Of a stretch of 64,000 bases of DNA, positions 35,420 to 48,963 are shown in pieces. Made by a program: the position numbers and the translations under genes. Under the pieces are notes generated by a model. It was not told the DNA's origin. It saw only the letters and a list, made by a program, of their open reading frames with translations, and did not search any database. The first letter of the stretch is position 1, and the number at the start of each line of letters is the position of its first letter. The stretch comes from Serratia marcescens (GTDB taxonomy: Bacteria > Pseudomonadota > Gammaproteobacteria > Enterobacterales > Enterobacteriaceae): positions 124,001 through 188,000 of the forward strand of contig NZ_MJAO01000008.1 in the NCBI RefSeq assembly GCF_001902635.1, read 5' to 3'.

Positions 35420-35557
35420 CGCTTCGCCCCAGAAAAATTCATAATGCTTTTTTCGGCAATGGAATGCCGGTTTCGTTGTTAGACAGCCATCCAGCCGCCT
35501 ATTACTCTGCGATAAATTTTGTCACATTTTTATCAACGGGAAGACGAGGGGCTGTGG

Positions 35558-37246
35558 GTGAGTGGAATAAAAAATAAATTAAACAAACTGTTGCGCTATC
35601 GGCTGACGCCGTTGGCGCTGGTCTGCGCGCTGGGCCTGAGCGCCGGCGTTCAGGCGGAAACGCTGGTTGAAGGCATCACGCCGGCCAGCGATGCCGCTCG
35701 GGTGCCGGCCGCCGCCAAGCTGCGCAAAGATACCGTGGTGGCAGGCATCTCGGAGCCGCAGGGCATTTTCAATCCGTATCTGTTTACCAACGGCTGGGAC
35801 GAAAACGTGACCGACGTGATCTTCAGCCGACTGATTGGCCTGGACAGCCAGGGCAAGCCGGAAGGGCGGCTGGCGGAGTCCTGGCAGGTCAGCCCCGATA
35901 ATCTGACCTATACCATTAAACTGCGGCCGAACCTGGTCTACAGCGACGGCTCGCCGCTGAAAGCCGATGATATTGCCTTTACCCTGACGCTGCTGCACGA
36001 TCCGGCCTATGACGGCGACACCGATATCACGCCGGCGCATATTCAGGGTGGCGCCGAGTATAAAAACGGCACCGCCGCCGCCATCAGCGGCCTGAAAGTG
36101 ATCGACGATCGCACGATACAGATCGTCACCACCCAAGCGGGCGCGACCACGTTACAGCTGATAGGCGGGCCGGTGCTGTCGCGGGCTTACTACGGCAAAG
36201 ACTATCAGCGCGGCAAGCTCGACGGTGTGCGCGCCTTCAACGGCAAGCCGCTCGGCAACGGCCCTTATGTTTACGACAGGTACGTGCCGGGGCAGGAGAT
36301 CCGCTTCCACGCCAACCCGAACTTCTACCTCGGCCCGCCGCCGATGGCGCGCTTTATCTACCGCGTCACCAACCCGGCCACCAACTTCCAACTGTTCCAG
36401 ACCGGTGAGACCGACTACGACGCTTTTACCGCTAAGTCGGACGATATCGAACAGCTCAAGCTACTCGGTTTCGCCAATATCAACCTCTACAGCTCAAGCG
36501 ATTACAGCCGCATCGATTTCAACCTCAAGCGCCCGGCGCTGCAGGATAAGCGGGTACGTCAGGCGCTGATCTACGGCCTGGATCGGCAAAGGCTGATCGC
36601 CGTGGTCTACCAGGGATACGGTAAGGTCGCCAACCAGCCGATCTCGCCGATCTCCTGGGCTTACGATCCTAACGGCATCAATCCTTACGCTTACGATCTC
36701 GATAAGGCCGGAAAGCTGCTGGACGAGGCCGGCTGGCGTGTGGGCGCTGACGGCATTCGGCAAAAAGACGGTAAAAAGCTGGAGCTGACGCTGCTGGTAA
36801 CCAAAAAGCTGATCAACGATGCGCTGGTGCCGATCGCCAAGGACAACTACCGCCGGCTCGGGGTGGTGCTGAAACCGCAGGTATTGGATTTCAATGCGCT
36901 GCTGGCGCAGCGTAAGGCGGGCAATTACGACCTGGCGTCTCTCAGTACCAGCACGTTGAACGATCCGCACGACGGCGTGCGTAATTTTATCAGCCGCGAG
37001 AGCGAAACCGGCTATCACAACCCGCAGGTGGACTCTCTGATCGCCAGGGCCAACGCGACGTTGGATATCGAACAGCGTAAGCCGCTATACCATCAGCTGT
37101 ATCAGGCGCTGGCGGAAGATCCGCCGGTGATCTTGCTTGGCAACCGCGAGATATTGAGCGCCAGCAGCGCGCGCGTCACCGGCTTTAAACCGGATATCTA
37201 CAACGGGTTGGTCGGTAGCCTGCCGAACGTCAAACCGGCGCCGTAA
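35558..37246 (+). CDS. periplasmic substrate-binding protein of a peptide/nickel-type ABC importer
   Basis: A 562-residue family 5 extracellular solute-binding protein if GTG 35558 is used; an upstream TTG at 35519 is possible. A signal peptide (RLTPLALVCALGLSAGVQA) precedes the mature protein. The body has the SBP_bac_5 signatures LAESWQVSPDNLTYTIKLRP and FSDG-like VYSDGSPLKADDIAFTL. It binds oligopeptides, opines, metal chelates or similar ligands and delivers them to the two permeases encoded next. It is the first gene of a five-gene importer operon; the ligand is not evident. Confidence 0.88.
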   Translation: MSGIKNKLNKLLRYRLTPLALVCALGLSAGVQAETLVEGITPASDAARVPAAAKLRKDTVVAGISEPQGIFNPYLFTNGWDENVTDVIFSRLIGLDSQGKPEGRLAESWQVSPDNLTYTIKLRPNLVYSDGSPLKADDIAFTLTLLHDPAYDGDTDITPAHIQGGAEYKNGTAAAISGLKVIDDRTIQIVTTQAGATTLQLIGGPVLSRAYYGKDYQRGKLDGVRAFNGKPLGNGPYVYDRYVPGQEIRFHANPNFYLGPPPMARFIYRVTNPATNFQLFQTGETDYDAFTAKSDDIEQLKLLGFANINLYSSSDYSRIDFNLKRPALQDKRVRQALIYGLDRQRLIAVVYQGYGKVANQPISPISWAYDPNGINPYAYDLDKAGKLLDEAGWRVGADGIRQKDGKKLELTLLVTKKLINDALVPIAKDNYRRLGVVLKPQVLDFNALLAQRKAGNYDLASLSTSTLNDPHDGVRNFISRESETGYHNPQVDSLIARANATLDIEQRKPLYHQLYQALAEDPPVILLGNREILSASSARVTGFKPDIYNGLVGSLPNVKPAP

Positions 37247-37294
37247 CGCCTTGACGCCGCCGCACCGGTCCGGGCGGCGGCGATGGAAACCGCA

Positions 37295-38251
37295 ATGAGA
37301 AACTTTATCCTGCGCCGTCTGTTGCAGACCATCCCGATGCTGTTGTTGGCTTCATTGCTGATTTTTTGCATCTTCGCCCTGGCACCCGGCGACTTTATCG
37401 ACGGCAACATCAACCTGACCGCGCAACGCGCCGCCGAACTGCGGGCGTTGTACGGGCTGGATCAGCCGTTGTTCAGCCGTTATCTGCACTGGCTCGGCCG
37501 GCTGCTGCAGGGCGATCTCGGTTTTTCGCTGCAGTATCAGATTCCGGTCAGCACGCTGCTGAACCAATACATCTGGAACTCGTTCCTGCTGGCGGCGGTG
37601 GCGATGGTGCTGTATTGGGGCATCGCGCTGGCGGTGGGGGTTGTTTCGGCGATGAAACCCTATTCGCTGTTCGATCATCTGATCACCGTGGTGGTGTTTG
37701 CCGCCATGTCGTTTCCGACGTTCTTCCTGTGCCTGTTGCTGATCAAATGGTTCGCCGTCGATTTGCACTGGCTGCCGGCGGGCGGCATGTTGCGCACCGG
37801 CAGCGAGGCGAGCGGGCTGGCCTGGGCGCTGGAGGTGGCGGCGCACCTGCTGTTGCCGGTGTTGGCGCTGGTGATGCTGCAGGCCGGCAGCCTGACGCGT
37901 TATTTCCGCGCCAGCATGCTGGAAGTGATCCGCATGGACTATATCCGCACCGCGCGCGCCAAAGGGCTCAGGGAGAAAACGGTGATCCTCAAACACGCGC
38001 TGCGCAATGCGCTGTTGCCGATCATCACTCTGCTGGGGTTCGAGCTGCCGGGATTGTTCTCCGGTGCGTTGATCACCGAAAAAATCTTCAACTGGCCGGG
38101 CGCCGGGCATATCCATATCGATTCGCTGGCGGCGCGTGATTACCCGGTATTGATGGGCTTCACGCTGTTCCTGGCGGGGCTGACTATTCTCGGCAATCTG
38201 CTGGCGGACATTCTGTACGCCTACGCCGATCCGCGCATTCGCTTGAGGTAA
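37295..38251 (+). CDS. ABC importer permease, DppB/OppB type
   Basis: A 318-residue inner-membrane permease with six predicted spans. MRNFILRRLLQTIPMLLLAS is the usual DppB-family start, which favours ATG 37295 over ATG 37283; GGAAAC also lies 7 bp ahead of it. The EAA loop that contacts the ATPases is recognisable as DYIRTARAKGLREKTVILKH. It forms the translocation channel together with the following permease. It lies 48 bp after the binding-protein gene. Confidence 0.88.
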   Translation: MRNFILRRLLQTIPMLLLASLLIFCIFALAPGDFIDGNINLTAQRAAELRALYGLDQPLFSRYLHWLGRLLQGDLGFSLQYQIPVSTLLNQYIWNSFLLAAVAMVLYWGIALAVGVVSAMKPYSLFDHLITVVVFAAMSFPTFFLCLLLIKWFAVDLHWLPAGGMLRTGSEASGLAWALEVAAHLLLPVLALVMLQAGSLTRYFRASMLEVIRMDYIRTARAKGLREKTVILKHALRNALLPIITLLGFELPGLFSGALITEKIFNWPGAGHIHIDSLAARDYPVLMGFTLFLAGLTILGNLLADILYAYADPRIRLR

Positions 38252-38255
38252 CGCT

Positions 38256-39206
38256 ATGTTGGCTACGCTGTTTTTCGGCCGCCGTCGCCGCTGGCGACAG
38301 GCGCAGCTGCCGGCGCTGGCGCAACTGTCACCGCCGCCCGCCGCGCAGGCCTGGCGACGGCTGCGCCGCCACCGGCCGGCGATGATTTCGCTGGCGTTGC
38401 TGGTGCTGTTGGCGTTGCTGTGCCTGATTGGGCCGTCGCTGTCGCCGTGGCGCGACGACGCCGGCGATGTGCTGAATATCAATCAGGCGCCGAGCGGCGC
38501 GCACTGGTTGGGCACCGACTTTCTCGGCCGCGATATCTGCACCCGTCTGCTGCTGGCGGGGCGGATATCGCTCACCATCGGTCTGGTGTCGATGCTGCTG
38601 TCGGTGACGTTGGGGTATCTGCTGGGGGCGCTTTCCGGCTATCTGGGCGGCGTGACGGACCGGCTGATCATGCGTTTCGCCGATCTGCTGATGACCATTC
38701 CCGGCCTGCCGCTGCTGATCATCATGGGGGCGATGCTGACCGAGCTCGACGTCTCGCCGGACTACCGCATTTACATGGTGATGATCATGCTGAGCCTGCT
38801 GGGATGGCCGTCGCTGGCACGGCTGGTGCGCGGCCAGATCCTGTCGCTGCGCGAACGGGACTTCATGCTGGCCACCGAGGTGCTGGGGCTTTCTACCCGG
38901 CGGCGCCTCTTTGGCCACCTGCTGCCCAACACCGTGCCGATTTTGGTGGTGGTGGCCACGATGGCGGTGGCCAACGCCATCCTCAGCGAATCGGCGCTGA
39001 GCTACCTCGGGCTGGGCGTGGTGCCGCCGACGCCATCGTGGGGCAACATGATGGACGCCGCCAACAGCCTGATCGACTTTCAGCGCCGCCCCTGGCTGTG
39101 GATGCCGCCGGGATTGGCGATCTTCGTCACCGTGGTGGCGATCAATATTCTGGGCGACGGCCTGCGGGACGCGCTCGATCCGAAAATGAACGGGGTAAAA
39201 CGATGA
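38256..39206 (+). CDS. ABC importer permease, DppC/OppC type
   Basis: A 316-residue permease with an N-terminal cytoplasmic tail of about 35 residues rich in Arg and Gln, then RRHRPAMISLALLVLLALLC as first membrane segment. The DppC signature HWLGTDFLGRDICTRLLLAG and the EAA loop RDFMLATEVLGLSTRRRLFG are present. It is the partner of the preceding permease, 4 bp away, and overlaps the next gene by ATGA. Confidence 0.88.
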   Translation: MLATLFFGRRRRWRQAQLPALAQLSPPPAAQAWRRLRRHRPAMISLALLVLLALLCLIGPSLSPWRDDAGDVLNINQAPSGAHWLGTDFLGRDICTRLLLAGRISLTIGLVSMLLSVTLGYLLGALSGYLGGVTDRLIMRFADLLMTIPGLPLLIIMGAMLTELDVSPDYRIYMVMIMLSLLGWPSLARLVRGQILSLRERDFMLATEVLGLSTRRRLFGHLLPNTVPILVVVATMAVANAILSESALSYLGLGVVPPTPSWGNMMDAANSLIDFQRRPWLWMPPGLAIFVTVVAINILGDGLRDALDPKMNGVKR

Positions 39207-40189
39207 GTCAACCGCTGGTGACGTTCGATCGGCTGTCGGTGTCGTTTCAGGGCGAGCAGGGGCCGGTGCGGGCGGTGCAGCAGGTCAGCCTTGAGCTGCA
39301 GGCCGGGCAAACGCTGGGGATTGTCGGCGAGTCGGGCTGTGGAAAAAGCGTGACCGCCATGGCGCTGATGGGACTGCTGCCGCAGCCGCTGGCGCAGGTC
39401 GACAGCGGTGAGATTCGCTTTGAAGGACAAGACCTGCTGCAACTGCGGCCGTCGCAGATGGCCGATCTGCGCGGCAATCGGCTGGCGATGATCTTTCAGG
39501 AGCCGATGAGCGCGCTCAATCCGGTGCTGACCCTCGGCGAACAGCTGGTGGAGCCGCTGATTCGCCATCTGGCCCTGTCGCCGAAAGCGGCCTGGCGTCA
39601 GGCGGTTCAACGGCTGACGGAAGTGGGGCTGGCGCGTGCGGAGGCGTTGATGCGCTGCTATCCGCACCAGCTCTCCGGCGGCATGTTGCAGCGCGTGATG
39701 ATCGCCATGGCGATCGGGTGCCGCCCGGCGCTGCTGATCGCCGATGAACCGACCACGGCGCTCGACGTCACGGTGCAGGCGCAGATACTGGCTTTGCTGC
39801 GCGAACAGAGCCGACGGCACAACATGGCGATGATCTTGATCACCCACGATCTCGGGGTGATCGCCCAGATGGCCGATCGGCTGGCGGTGATGTACGCCGG
39901 GCGCGTCGTCGAGCAAGGGGCGACGGATGACCTGTTGGCCGAGCCGCGGCATCCCTATACTCAGGGGCTGATCGCCTCGCGGCCGGTGCCGGGCCAGCGG
40001 CTCCGCCGTCTGTATTCCATTCCCGGCCAGGTGCCGGATTTGGCGCGCTTGCCTGAACACTGTGCGTTTGCCGAGCGCTGCGTGCAGGCCTCCGCTCGCT
40101 GCCGCGATGGCATCCCGCCGCTGTACGGCACACCGCAGCGCCAGTCCGCCTGCTTCCTCAATGCCGGAGGGCGCCCGCATGTCGACTGA
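39203..40189 (+). CDS. ABC importer ATP-binding protein, DppD/OppD type
   Basis: A 328-residue ATPase. Walker A is GESGCGKS, the signature is LSGGMLQRVMIAMAIG, and Walker B is ALLIADEPTTALD. The C-terminal oligopeptide-transporter domain with its cysteine motif (HCAFAERCVQASARC) may hold an Fe-S cluster as in other DppD proteins. It couples ATP hydrolysis to import with the next gene product. ATG 39203 overlaps the preceding stop; longer starts lie within the permease gene. Confidence 0.9.
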   Translation: MSQPLVTFDRLSVSFQGEQGPVRAVQQVSLELQAGQTLGIVGESGCGKSVTAMALMGLLPQPLAQVDSGEIRFEGQDLLQLRPSQMADLRGNRLAMIFQEPMSALNPVLTLGEQLVEPLIRHLALSPKAAWRQAVQRLTEVGLARAEALMRCYPHQLSGGMLQRVMIAMAIGCRPALLIADEPTTALDVTVQAQILALLREQSRRHNMAMILITHDLGVIAQMADRLAVMYAGRVVEQGATDDLLAEPRHPYTQGLIASRPVPGQRLRRLYSIPGQVPDLARLPEHCAFAERCVQASARCRDGIPPLYGTPQRQSACFLNAGGRPHVD

Positions 40190-41147
40190 ACCTCTGGTGG
40201 AAGTGAAAGGATTAAAGAAATATTTCCCGCTGCGCGACGGGCTGTTCGGGCGCACGACCGGCCAGCTGAAGGCGGTGGACGACGTCAGCTTCAGCATTCG
40301 CAAGGGCCGCATTTTCGGGCTGGTGGGCGAGTCCGGCAGCGGCAAAACCACCGTTGGCCGTACGCTGCTCGGCCTGCACGACAAAACCGCCGGCGAGGTG
40401 ATGTTCAAAGGGCAGGCGTTGGATAGCCTGAGCAAAGATGCGTTGCGCGCCCTGCGACCGAAAATGCAGCTGGTGTTTCAGGATCCGTACAGCTCGCTGA
40501 ACCCGCGCCTGCGTGTGGGCGACGCCATCGGCGAAGCGCTGTTGCAGCACGGCCTGGCGAGCAAGGCGGAACTGCGCGAGCGGGTGCTCGACACCCTGGC
40601 GATCTGCGGGTTGTCCCCACAGCATTACGGGCGGTTTCCGCACGAGTTTTCCGGCGGCCAGCGCCAGCGCATCGGCATCGCCCGCGCGCTGATCCTACAG
40701 CCGGAATTTATTGTCGCCGACGAACCGATATCGGCGCTGGATGTGTCGATTCAGGCGCAGATCATCAATCTGTTTTCCGACTTGCAGGAACGGCAGGGGG
40801 TGACGCTGCTGTTTATTTCACACGATCTCGGCGTGGTGGAGCACCTGTGTCAGGATGTGGCGGTGATGTATCTGGGGCAGATTGTCGAGAGCGCCGATCG
40901 CGATACGCTGTTTCGTCAGCCGCTGCATCCCTACACGCAGGCCTTGTTGGCGGCAGTGCCGACGCTGGATCCGCATCGCTCGCCGCCGTGGGCGGCAAGC
41001 GGCGAACCGCCCAATCCCGCCGACCCGCCGCGCGGCTGCCGTTTTCACCCCCGCTGCCCGCAGGCCACGGCGCAGTGCCGTGAACAGGCACCGCCGCTGC
41101 GCCGCGTGGCACCCGGCCATCGGGTGGCCTGTCACGTTGTGGCCTAG
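40179..41147 (+). CDS. ABC importer ATP-binding protein, DppF/OppF type
   Basis: A 322-residue ATPase. KYFPLRDGLFGRTTG is the DppF/OppF opening; Walker A is GESGSGKT, signature FSGGQRQRIGIARAL, Walker B FIVADEPISALD. The C-terminus again carries a cysteine motif (RFHPRCPQATAQC). It overlaps the previous gene by 11 bp and is the last importer gene, convergent with the hydrolase gene at 41150; the two stop codons are only 2 bp apart. Confidence 0.9.
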   Translation: MSTEPLVEVKGLKKYFPLRDGLFGRTTGQLKAVDDVSFSIRKGRIFGLVGESGSGKTTVGRTLLGLHDKTAGEVMFKGQALDSLSKDALRALRPKMQLVFQDPYSSLNPRLRVGDAIGEALLQHGLASKAELRERVLDTLAICGLSPQHYGRFPHEFSGGQRQRIGIARALILQPEFIVADEPISALDVSIQAQIINLFSDLQERQGVTLLFISHDLGVVEHLCQDVAVMYLGQIVESADRDTLFRQPLHPYTQALLAAVPTLDPHRSPPWAASGEPPNPADPPRGCRFHPRCPQATAQCREQAPPLRRVAPGHRVACHVVA

Positions 41148-41159
41148 CGTCAGGCTAGG
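41143..41159. terminator. short bidirectional hairpin between convergent genes
   Basis: CCTAGC, loop GTCAG and GCTAGG form a 6-bp stem overlapping both stop codons of the convergent ATPase and hydrolase genes. It could end transcription from either side but has no T-run. Confidence 0.4.
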
Positions 41160-42124
41160 TAGTGCTTTAACGCGCGCCCGGCCTGGTGGATCGCCGAATG
41201 CACCGCCGGGACGTGGGCGAGCTGATTCAGCAGGCCGTAGTCGTGGATCAGTCCGTTGTAGCGGGTGGACGTGACCTCGACGCCGGCGGCGTCGAGCAGT
41301 CGCGCGTAGGCTTCGCCTTCGTCGCGCAGCACGTCCAGCTCGGCGGTCTGCACCAGCGCCGGCGGCAGGCCCTGCAACTGCTCCGGCGTGGCGTTGAGCG
41401 GCGAGGCGTAGATCTCTTTGCGCTGCCCCTTATCGGGCGCGTAGTTGTCCCAGAACCATTTCATCATGTTGCGGGTCAGGAAATGGCCTTCGGCGAATTG
41501 ATGATAGGAGTCGGTATCAAAATTGGCGTGGGTGACCGGCCACAGCAAAATCTGGCAACGCAGGGCCGGCGTGCCTTTTTCTTTGGCCATCAGGCTGACT
41601 ACCGCCGCGATATTGCCGCCGGCGCTGTTGCCGACCACCGCCAGCCGCGTACCGTCAACGTTGATCTTTTCACCGTACTCGGCCACCCATTCGGTGGCGG
41701 CGTAAGCCAAATTGATCGCCACCGGGTAATGCACCTCCGGCGAACGGGGATAATTGACGAACACCGCCGCCGCGCCGGCGCTATGCACCAGATCGCGCAC
41801 TAACCGTTCATGGGTAGGGAAATCCCCCAACACCCAGCCGCCGCCGTGAAAGAACATGAATACCGGCAGTTTCTCCTTGGCCCTGGCCGGCCGCACCAGC
41901 TGCAGCAGAATATCCTGACCTTCTACGTGAATGGTTTTCTCGCTGATCTCCACCTCACGCAGCGGCACGTCAACGCTGCTTTGCAATTTTTCCATCACTT
42001 TGCGGGCATCTTTCACCTTCAACGCTTCAAGCGGTTTGCCGCCCTCGGCGTTACCCGCGGCGAGAAACTGGCTGATGTCGCGCTGGGCGGCAGGCTGGCT
42101 GAGATCGACGGTTTTCTTGGACAT
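41150..42124 (-). CDS. alpha/beta hydrolase, hormone-sensitive-lipase (GDXG) family esterase
   Basis: A 324-residue esterase. The oxyanion-hole motif HGGGWVLGD and the nucleophile elbow VGNSAGGN (GDXG-type) are present, with a later aspartate in TAELDVLRDEG and the catalytic histidine in RYNGLIHDYG. There is no signal peptide, so it is probably cytoplasmic. Family members cleave short-chain acyl esters. It is transcribed alone, away from the ast control region, sharing that 675-bp intergenic with astC. Substrate unknown. Confidence 0.85.
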   Translation of the reverse strand: MSKKTVDLSQPAAQRDISQFLAAGNAEGGKPLEALKVKDARKVMEKLQSSVDVPLREVEISEKTIHVEGQDILLQLVRPARAKEKLPVFMFFHGGGWVLGDFPTHERLVRDLVHSAGAAAVFVNYPRSPEVHYPVAINLAYAATEWVAEYGEKINVDGTRLAVVGNSAGGNIAAVVSLMAKEKGTPALRCQILLWPVTHANFDTDSYHQFAEGHFLTRNMMKWFWDNYAPDKGQRKEIYASPLNATPEQLQGLPPALVQTAELDVLRDEGEAYARLLDAAGVEVTSTRYNGLIHDYGLLNQLAHVPAVHSAIHQAGRALKHYLA

Positions 42125-42269
42125 GGTGACTCCTTGTGCGCAGAAGAAAAAGTGCGGTCAAGATCACAGTGTAGTCGTTGGCGGGCAAAGGTGAGATGGA
42201 GGAGGCATGAAGGTAATTCACCGTTTTCATATGGGTATTTCAGGGGGGCTCCCCTCATCGGGGGGGCGT

Positions 42270-42307
42270 TGCACACCGCTGGGGCATCCCTGCACCGGAT
42301 TGGGGCG
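42270..42307 (+). promoter_or_regulatory. paired NtrC-like enhancer sites upstream of astC
   Basis: TGCACACCGCTGGGGCA (42270-42286) and TGCACCGGATTGGGGCG (42291-42307) both resemble the NtrC consensus TGCACC-N4-TGGTGCA. Their centres are 21 bp apart, two helical turns, the phasing that lets NtrC dimers form an activating oligomer. They lie about 240 bp upstream of the sigma-54 promoter, a normal enhancer distance. Confidence 0.65.
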
Positions 42308-42432
42308 GAAAGTGTGATGGTGCGCAAATCGGGCGAAATTATTTTTGCGAGCGCGATCAGAAATCCTGAAGTTTTTCGTAATTGAATAGGATTTCGCGCG
42401 CAATGATGATTTTAGGCCTTATTTTTTCATTT

Positions 42433-42471
42433 ATTCATTAGCAATGCATAATCAATGAATAAATATGCAGT
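42433..42471 (+). promoter_or_regulatory. tandem ARG boxes (ArgR)
   Basis: AATGAATAAATATGCAGT (42454-42471) differs from the fixed bases of the ARG-box consensus TGAAT-N4-ATTCA at one position. A weaker 18-bp half-match lies 3 bp to its left (42433-42450), the standard spacing of ArgR hexamer sites. E. coli ast expression is stimulated by ArgR with arginine, so this arrangement is expected. Confidence 0.55.
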
Positions 42472-42524
42472 ATAAGCCGTTGTTTTAACGAAAAAAATGG
42501 CAAAATTCGGCAAAAATCCCGTTT

Positions 42525-42540
42525 TGGCACGATAGCTGCT
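42525..42540 (+). promoter_or_regulatory. sigma-54 promoter of the ast operon
   Basis: TGGCACGATAGCTGCT has the -24 GG and -12 GC exactly 10 bp apart and the full TGGCAC block of the sigma-54 consensus. Start of transcription would be near 42551, leaving a leader of about 250 nt before astC. Confidence 0.7.
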
Positions 42541-42784
42541 CTACACTCTTTATCAAACGGCATGTATTTTAACTGCTCGTTAACATTTACTCCCCGCTCA
42601 GGGACCGGATATACGCCATAAATAGTGAAAAACCGATTTTATGTAACAGATTTGTTTCTAAAACAGCGGTGTGAGACAGCGTTTTCTCCGCCGAAAAAGT
42701 CGGTTTTTAACAGCGGTTTTTTTGCGTTGTGGCGGCCTAGCCGGGCTTGAGCGGTCCTTACAGTCAAAATTCAGCCTTTGCTGA

Positions 42785-44014
<1,230 letters not shown>

Positions 44015-44066
44015 TCAGCGGGCTGCGCCTTCACCGGCGCAGCCTGATTCAGAAGAGGTTCGCATT

Positions 44067-46573
<2,507 letters not shown>

Positions 46574-46625
46574 TCGTCTGCGGCGGCGCGATGCCGTCGC
46601 CGCACGCTCTCCCCAGGGGATGAAC

Positions 46626-47966
46626 ATGTCAGGATATGAAGTCAATTTCGACGGTTTGGTGGGGCCGACGCACCACTATGCCGGGCTGTCGTTCGGCAAT
46701 GAGGCGTCGACGCAGCATCAAAACAGCGTATCGAACCCGAAGCTGGCGGCGAAGCAAGGCCTGCTGAAGATGAAGGCGCTGGCCGATCTCGGTTTCCAGC
46801 AGGGAGTATTGCCGCCGCAGGAGCGGCCGCATTTGCCGATGCTGCGGCGTTTGGGCTTCAGCGGCAGCGATGAGGCGGTGCTGGCGCAGGCGATGCGTCA
46901 ATCGCCGCGCTTGCTGTCGGCGCTGAGCTCGGCGTCGTGCATGTGGACCGCCAATGCGGCCACGGTGTCGCCCTCGGCGGACAGCGCCGACGGCAAGGTG
47001 CATTTCACCGCCGCTAACCTGAACAACAAATTCCACCGTGCCATTGAAGCGGAAACCACCACCGCCGTGCTGCGGGCGATGTTCAACGACGAGCGGCATT
47101 TCGCCCACCATGAGGCGCTGCCGCAGGTAGCCTTGTTCGGCGACGAAGGGGCCGCCAACCACAACCGTTTGGGGGGCGAGTACGCCAAGCGCAGCGTGCA
47201 GGTGTTCGTCTACGGCCGCCAGGAGTTCGGTGGCGAAACGGCGCCGGCGCGTTATCCGGCGCGCCAGACGCGCGAAGCCGGTGAAGCGATCGCTCGTCTG
47301 CATCAGTTGGACGAACGGCATACGGTCTTTGTGCAGCAAAATCCGGCGGTGATTGATCAGGGGGTGTTTCATAACGACGTGATCGCGGTCAGCAACCAAA
47401 ACGTGCTGTTCCACCACCAGCAGGCGTTTTACCGCCAGCAACAGGCGCTGGATGAAGTGCGCCGCAAGATGGCGACGCTGGACAGCGAACTGGTGGCGAT
47501 CGAAGTGCCGACGGAGCGCGTCTCGGTCGCGGATGCAGTGGCGACCTATCTGTTCAACAGCCAAATTCTCACCAAGCCGAACGGCAAGATGATGATCGTG
47601 GTGCCGGAAGAGTCGCGTCAACACGCCGGCGTCTGGCGGTATCTCAACGACATGATCGGCAGCGGCGGCCCGATCGATGAGATCCGCGTGTTCGATCTGC
47701 GTGAAAGCATGCGCAACGGCGGTGGCCCTGCCTGCCTGCGGTTGCGGGTGGCGCTTAACGAGCAAGAACTGCGGGCGGTCAATCCGCGCGTGATGATGAA
47801 CGATCGGCTGTTCGCTACGCTGAACGAGTGGGTCGATCGCCATTACCGCGACCGCCTGACGCAGGATGACCTGGCCGATCCGTTGCTACTGCGCGAAGGG
47901 CGTGAAGCGCTGGATTCACTGACGTCGATCCTGGGTCTCGGTTCCCTCTATCCGTTCCAACGCTAA
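46626..47966 (+). CDS. astB: N-succinylarginine dihydrolase
   Basis: A 446-residue enzyme of the guanidino-group-modifying (pentein) superfamily, opening [20 protein letters not shown] as in E. coli AstB (447 residues). [13 protein letters not shown] near residue 363 carries the catalytic cysteine and [19 protein letters not shown] a conserved His-Asn region. It converts succinylarginine to succinylornithine, ammonia and CO2. ATG 46626 is chosen because AGGGG lies 6 bp upstream, whereas for ATG 46620 it would touch the start. Confidence 0.95.
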   Translation: MSGYEVNFDGLVGPTHHYAGLSFGNEASTQHQNSVSNPKLAAKQGLLKMKALADLGFQQGVLPPQERPHLPMLRRLGFSGSDEAVLAQAMRQSPRLLSALSSASCMWTANAATVSPSADSADGKVHFTAANLNNKFHRAIEAETTTAVLRAMFNDERHFAHHEALPQVALFGDEGAANHNRLGGEYAKRSVQVFVYGRQEFGGETAPARYPARQTREAGEAIARLHQLDERHTVFVQQNPAVIDQGVFHNDVIAVSNQNVLFHHQQAFYRQQQALDEVRRKMATLDSELVAIEVPTERVSVADAVATYLFNSQILTKPNGKMMIVVPEESRQHAGVWRYLNDMIGSGGPIDEIRVFDLRESMRNGGGPACLRLRVALNEQELRAVNPRVMMNDRLFATLNEWVDRHYRDRLTQDDLADPLLLREGREALDSLTSILGLGSLYPFQR

Positions 47967-47976
47967 GGGAGGCTGC

Positions 47977-48960
47977 ATGATCGATCTATTGCCTCTGACG
48001 CTGGAAGGGAGCGAACCCGTAGAATGGCAGGGTGAAACCCCACAATTGCGCTGGCGCTGGCAGGGAGAAGGGCTGCTGGAGCTCACGCCGCGGCAGCATT
48101 ACCGCCAGGCGGTGGTGGTATCGGCGGGCGTGCACGGCAACGAAACCGCGCCGATCGAACTGCTTAATCAGCTGGTCGGCGATCTGCTGACCGGCCGCGT
48201 GCCGCTGACGGTGCGGCTGTTGGTGGTGTTGGGCAATCCGGCGGCGATGCGGGTGGGTAAACGTTATCTGCACAGCGACATGAACCGCATGTTTGGCGGC
48301 CGCTACCGCAACTTCGCCGCCAGCGGGGAAACCGCGCGGGCTCAGCAGTTGGAGCGGGCGCTCGCTGCCTTTTTCGACGGGGAACCGGCGGCGCGTTTTC
48401 ATTACGATCTGCATACCGCCATTCGCGAATCGCATCTGCCGCGCTTCGGCATTCTGCCATTCCAGAAACGCCCATACAGCGAACCGATGTTGCAGCTGTT
48501 GGATGCGGCCGAGCTGGATGCGCTGGTGGTGCACAGCGCGCCGGGCGGCACTTTCAGTCACTTTTCCAGCGAGCATCTCAATGCGGCGAGCTGTACGCTC
48601 GAGCTGGGCAAGGCGCGGCCGTTCGGCAGCAACGATCTGCAACAGTTCGCCGCCATCGATCGCGCTCTGCGGGCGGCGGTCAGCGAGGGAGCGTTGCCGA
48701 GGCGGGCGGGCGACGATATTCGGGTATTCCGCGTGATGCACTCGTTGATCAAGCACAGCGAGGACTTCAAGTTGCACCTGGACGATGACACCGCCAACTT
48801 CACCGAGCTGCAGCCGGGTATGTTGCTGTGCGAACAGCCGCAGGAGGAATACCGCGTGGGCCAAGAGGGCGCCTGGATACTGTTCCCCAATCCCAATGTG
48901 GCGCTGGGGCTGCGCGCCGGCATGTTGTTGAACGAAGTTCCCCGCTCTACGCTGTATTGA
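47977..48960 (+). CDS. astE: succinylglutamate desuccinylase
   Basis: A 327-residue zinc carboxypeptidase-like enzyme (aspartoacylase family). VSAGVHGNETAPIEL supplies the zinc His and Glu, FHYDLHTAIR the third ligand, and CTLELGKARPFG the catalytic glutamate region. It hydrolyses succinylglutamate to glutamate and succinate, completing arginine catabolism. It is the last ast gene and is followed at once by a strong hairpin. Confidence 0.95.
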   Translation: MIDLLPLTLEGSEPVEWQGETPQLRWRWQGEGLLELTPRQHYRQAVVVSAGVHGNETAPIELLNQLVGDLLTGRVPLTVRLLVVLGNPAAMRVGKRYLHSDMNRMFGGRYRNFAASGETARAQQLERALAAFFDGEPAARFHYDLHTAIRESHLPRFGILPFQKRPYSEPMLQLLDAAELDALVVHSAPGGTFSHFSSEHLNAASCTLELGKARPFGSNDLQQFAAIDRALRAAVSEGALPRRAGDDIRVFRVMHSLIKHSEDFKLHLDDDTANFTELQPGMLLCEQPQEEYRVGQEGAWILFPNPNVALGLRAGMLLNEVPRSTLY

Positions 48961-48963
48961 TAA

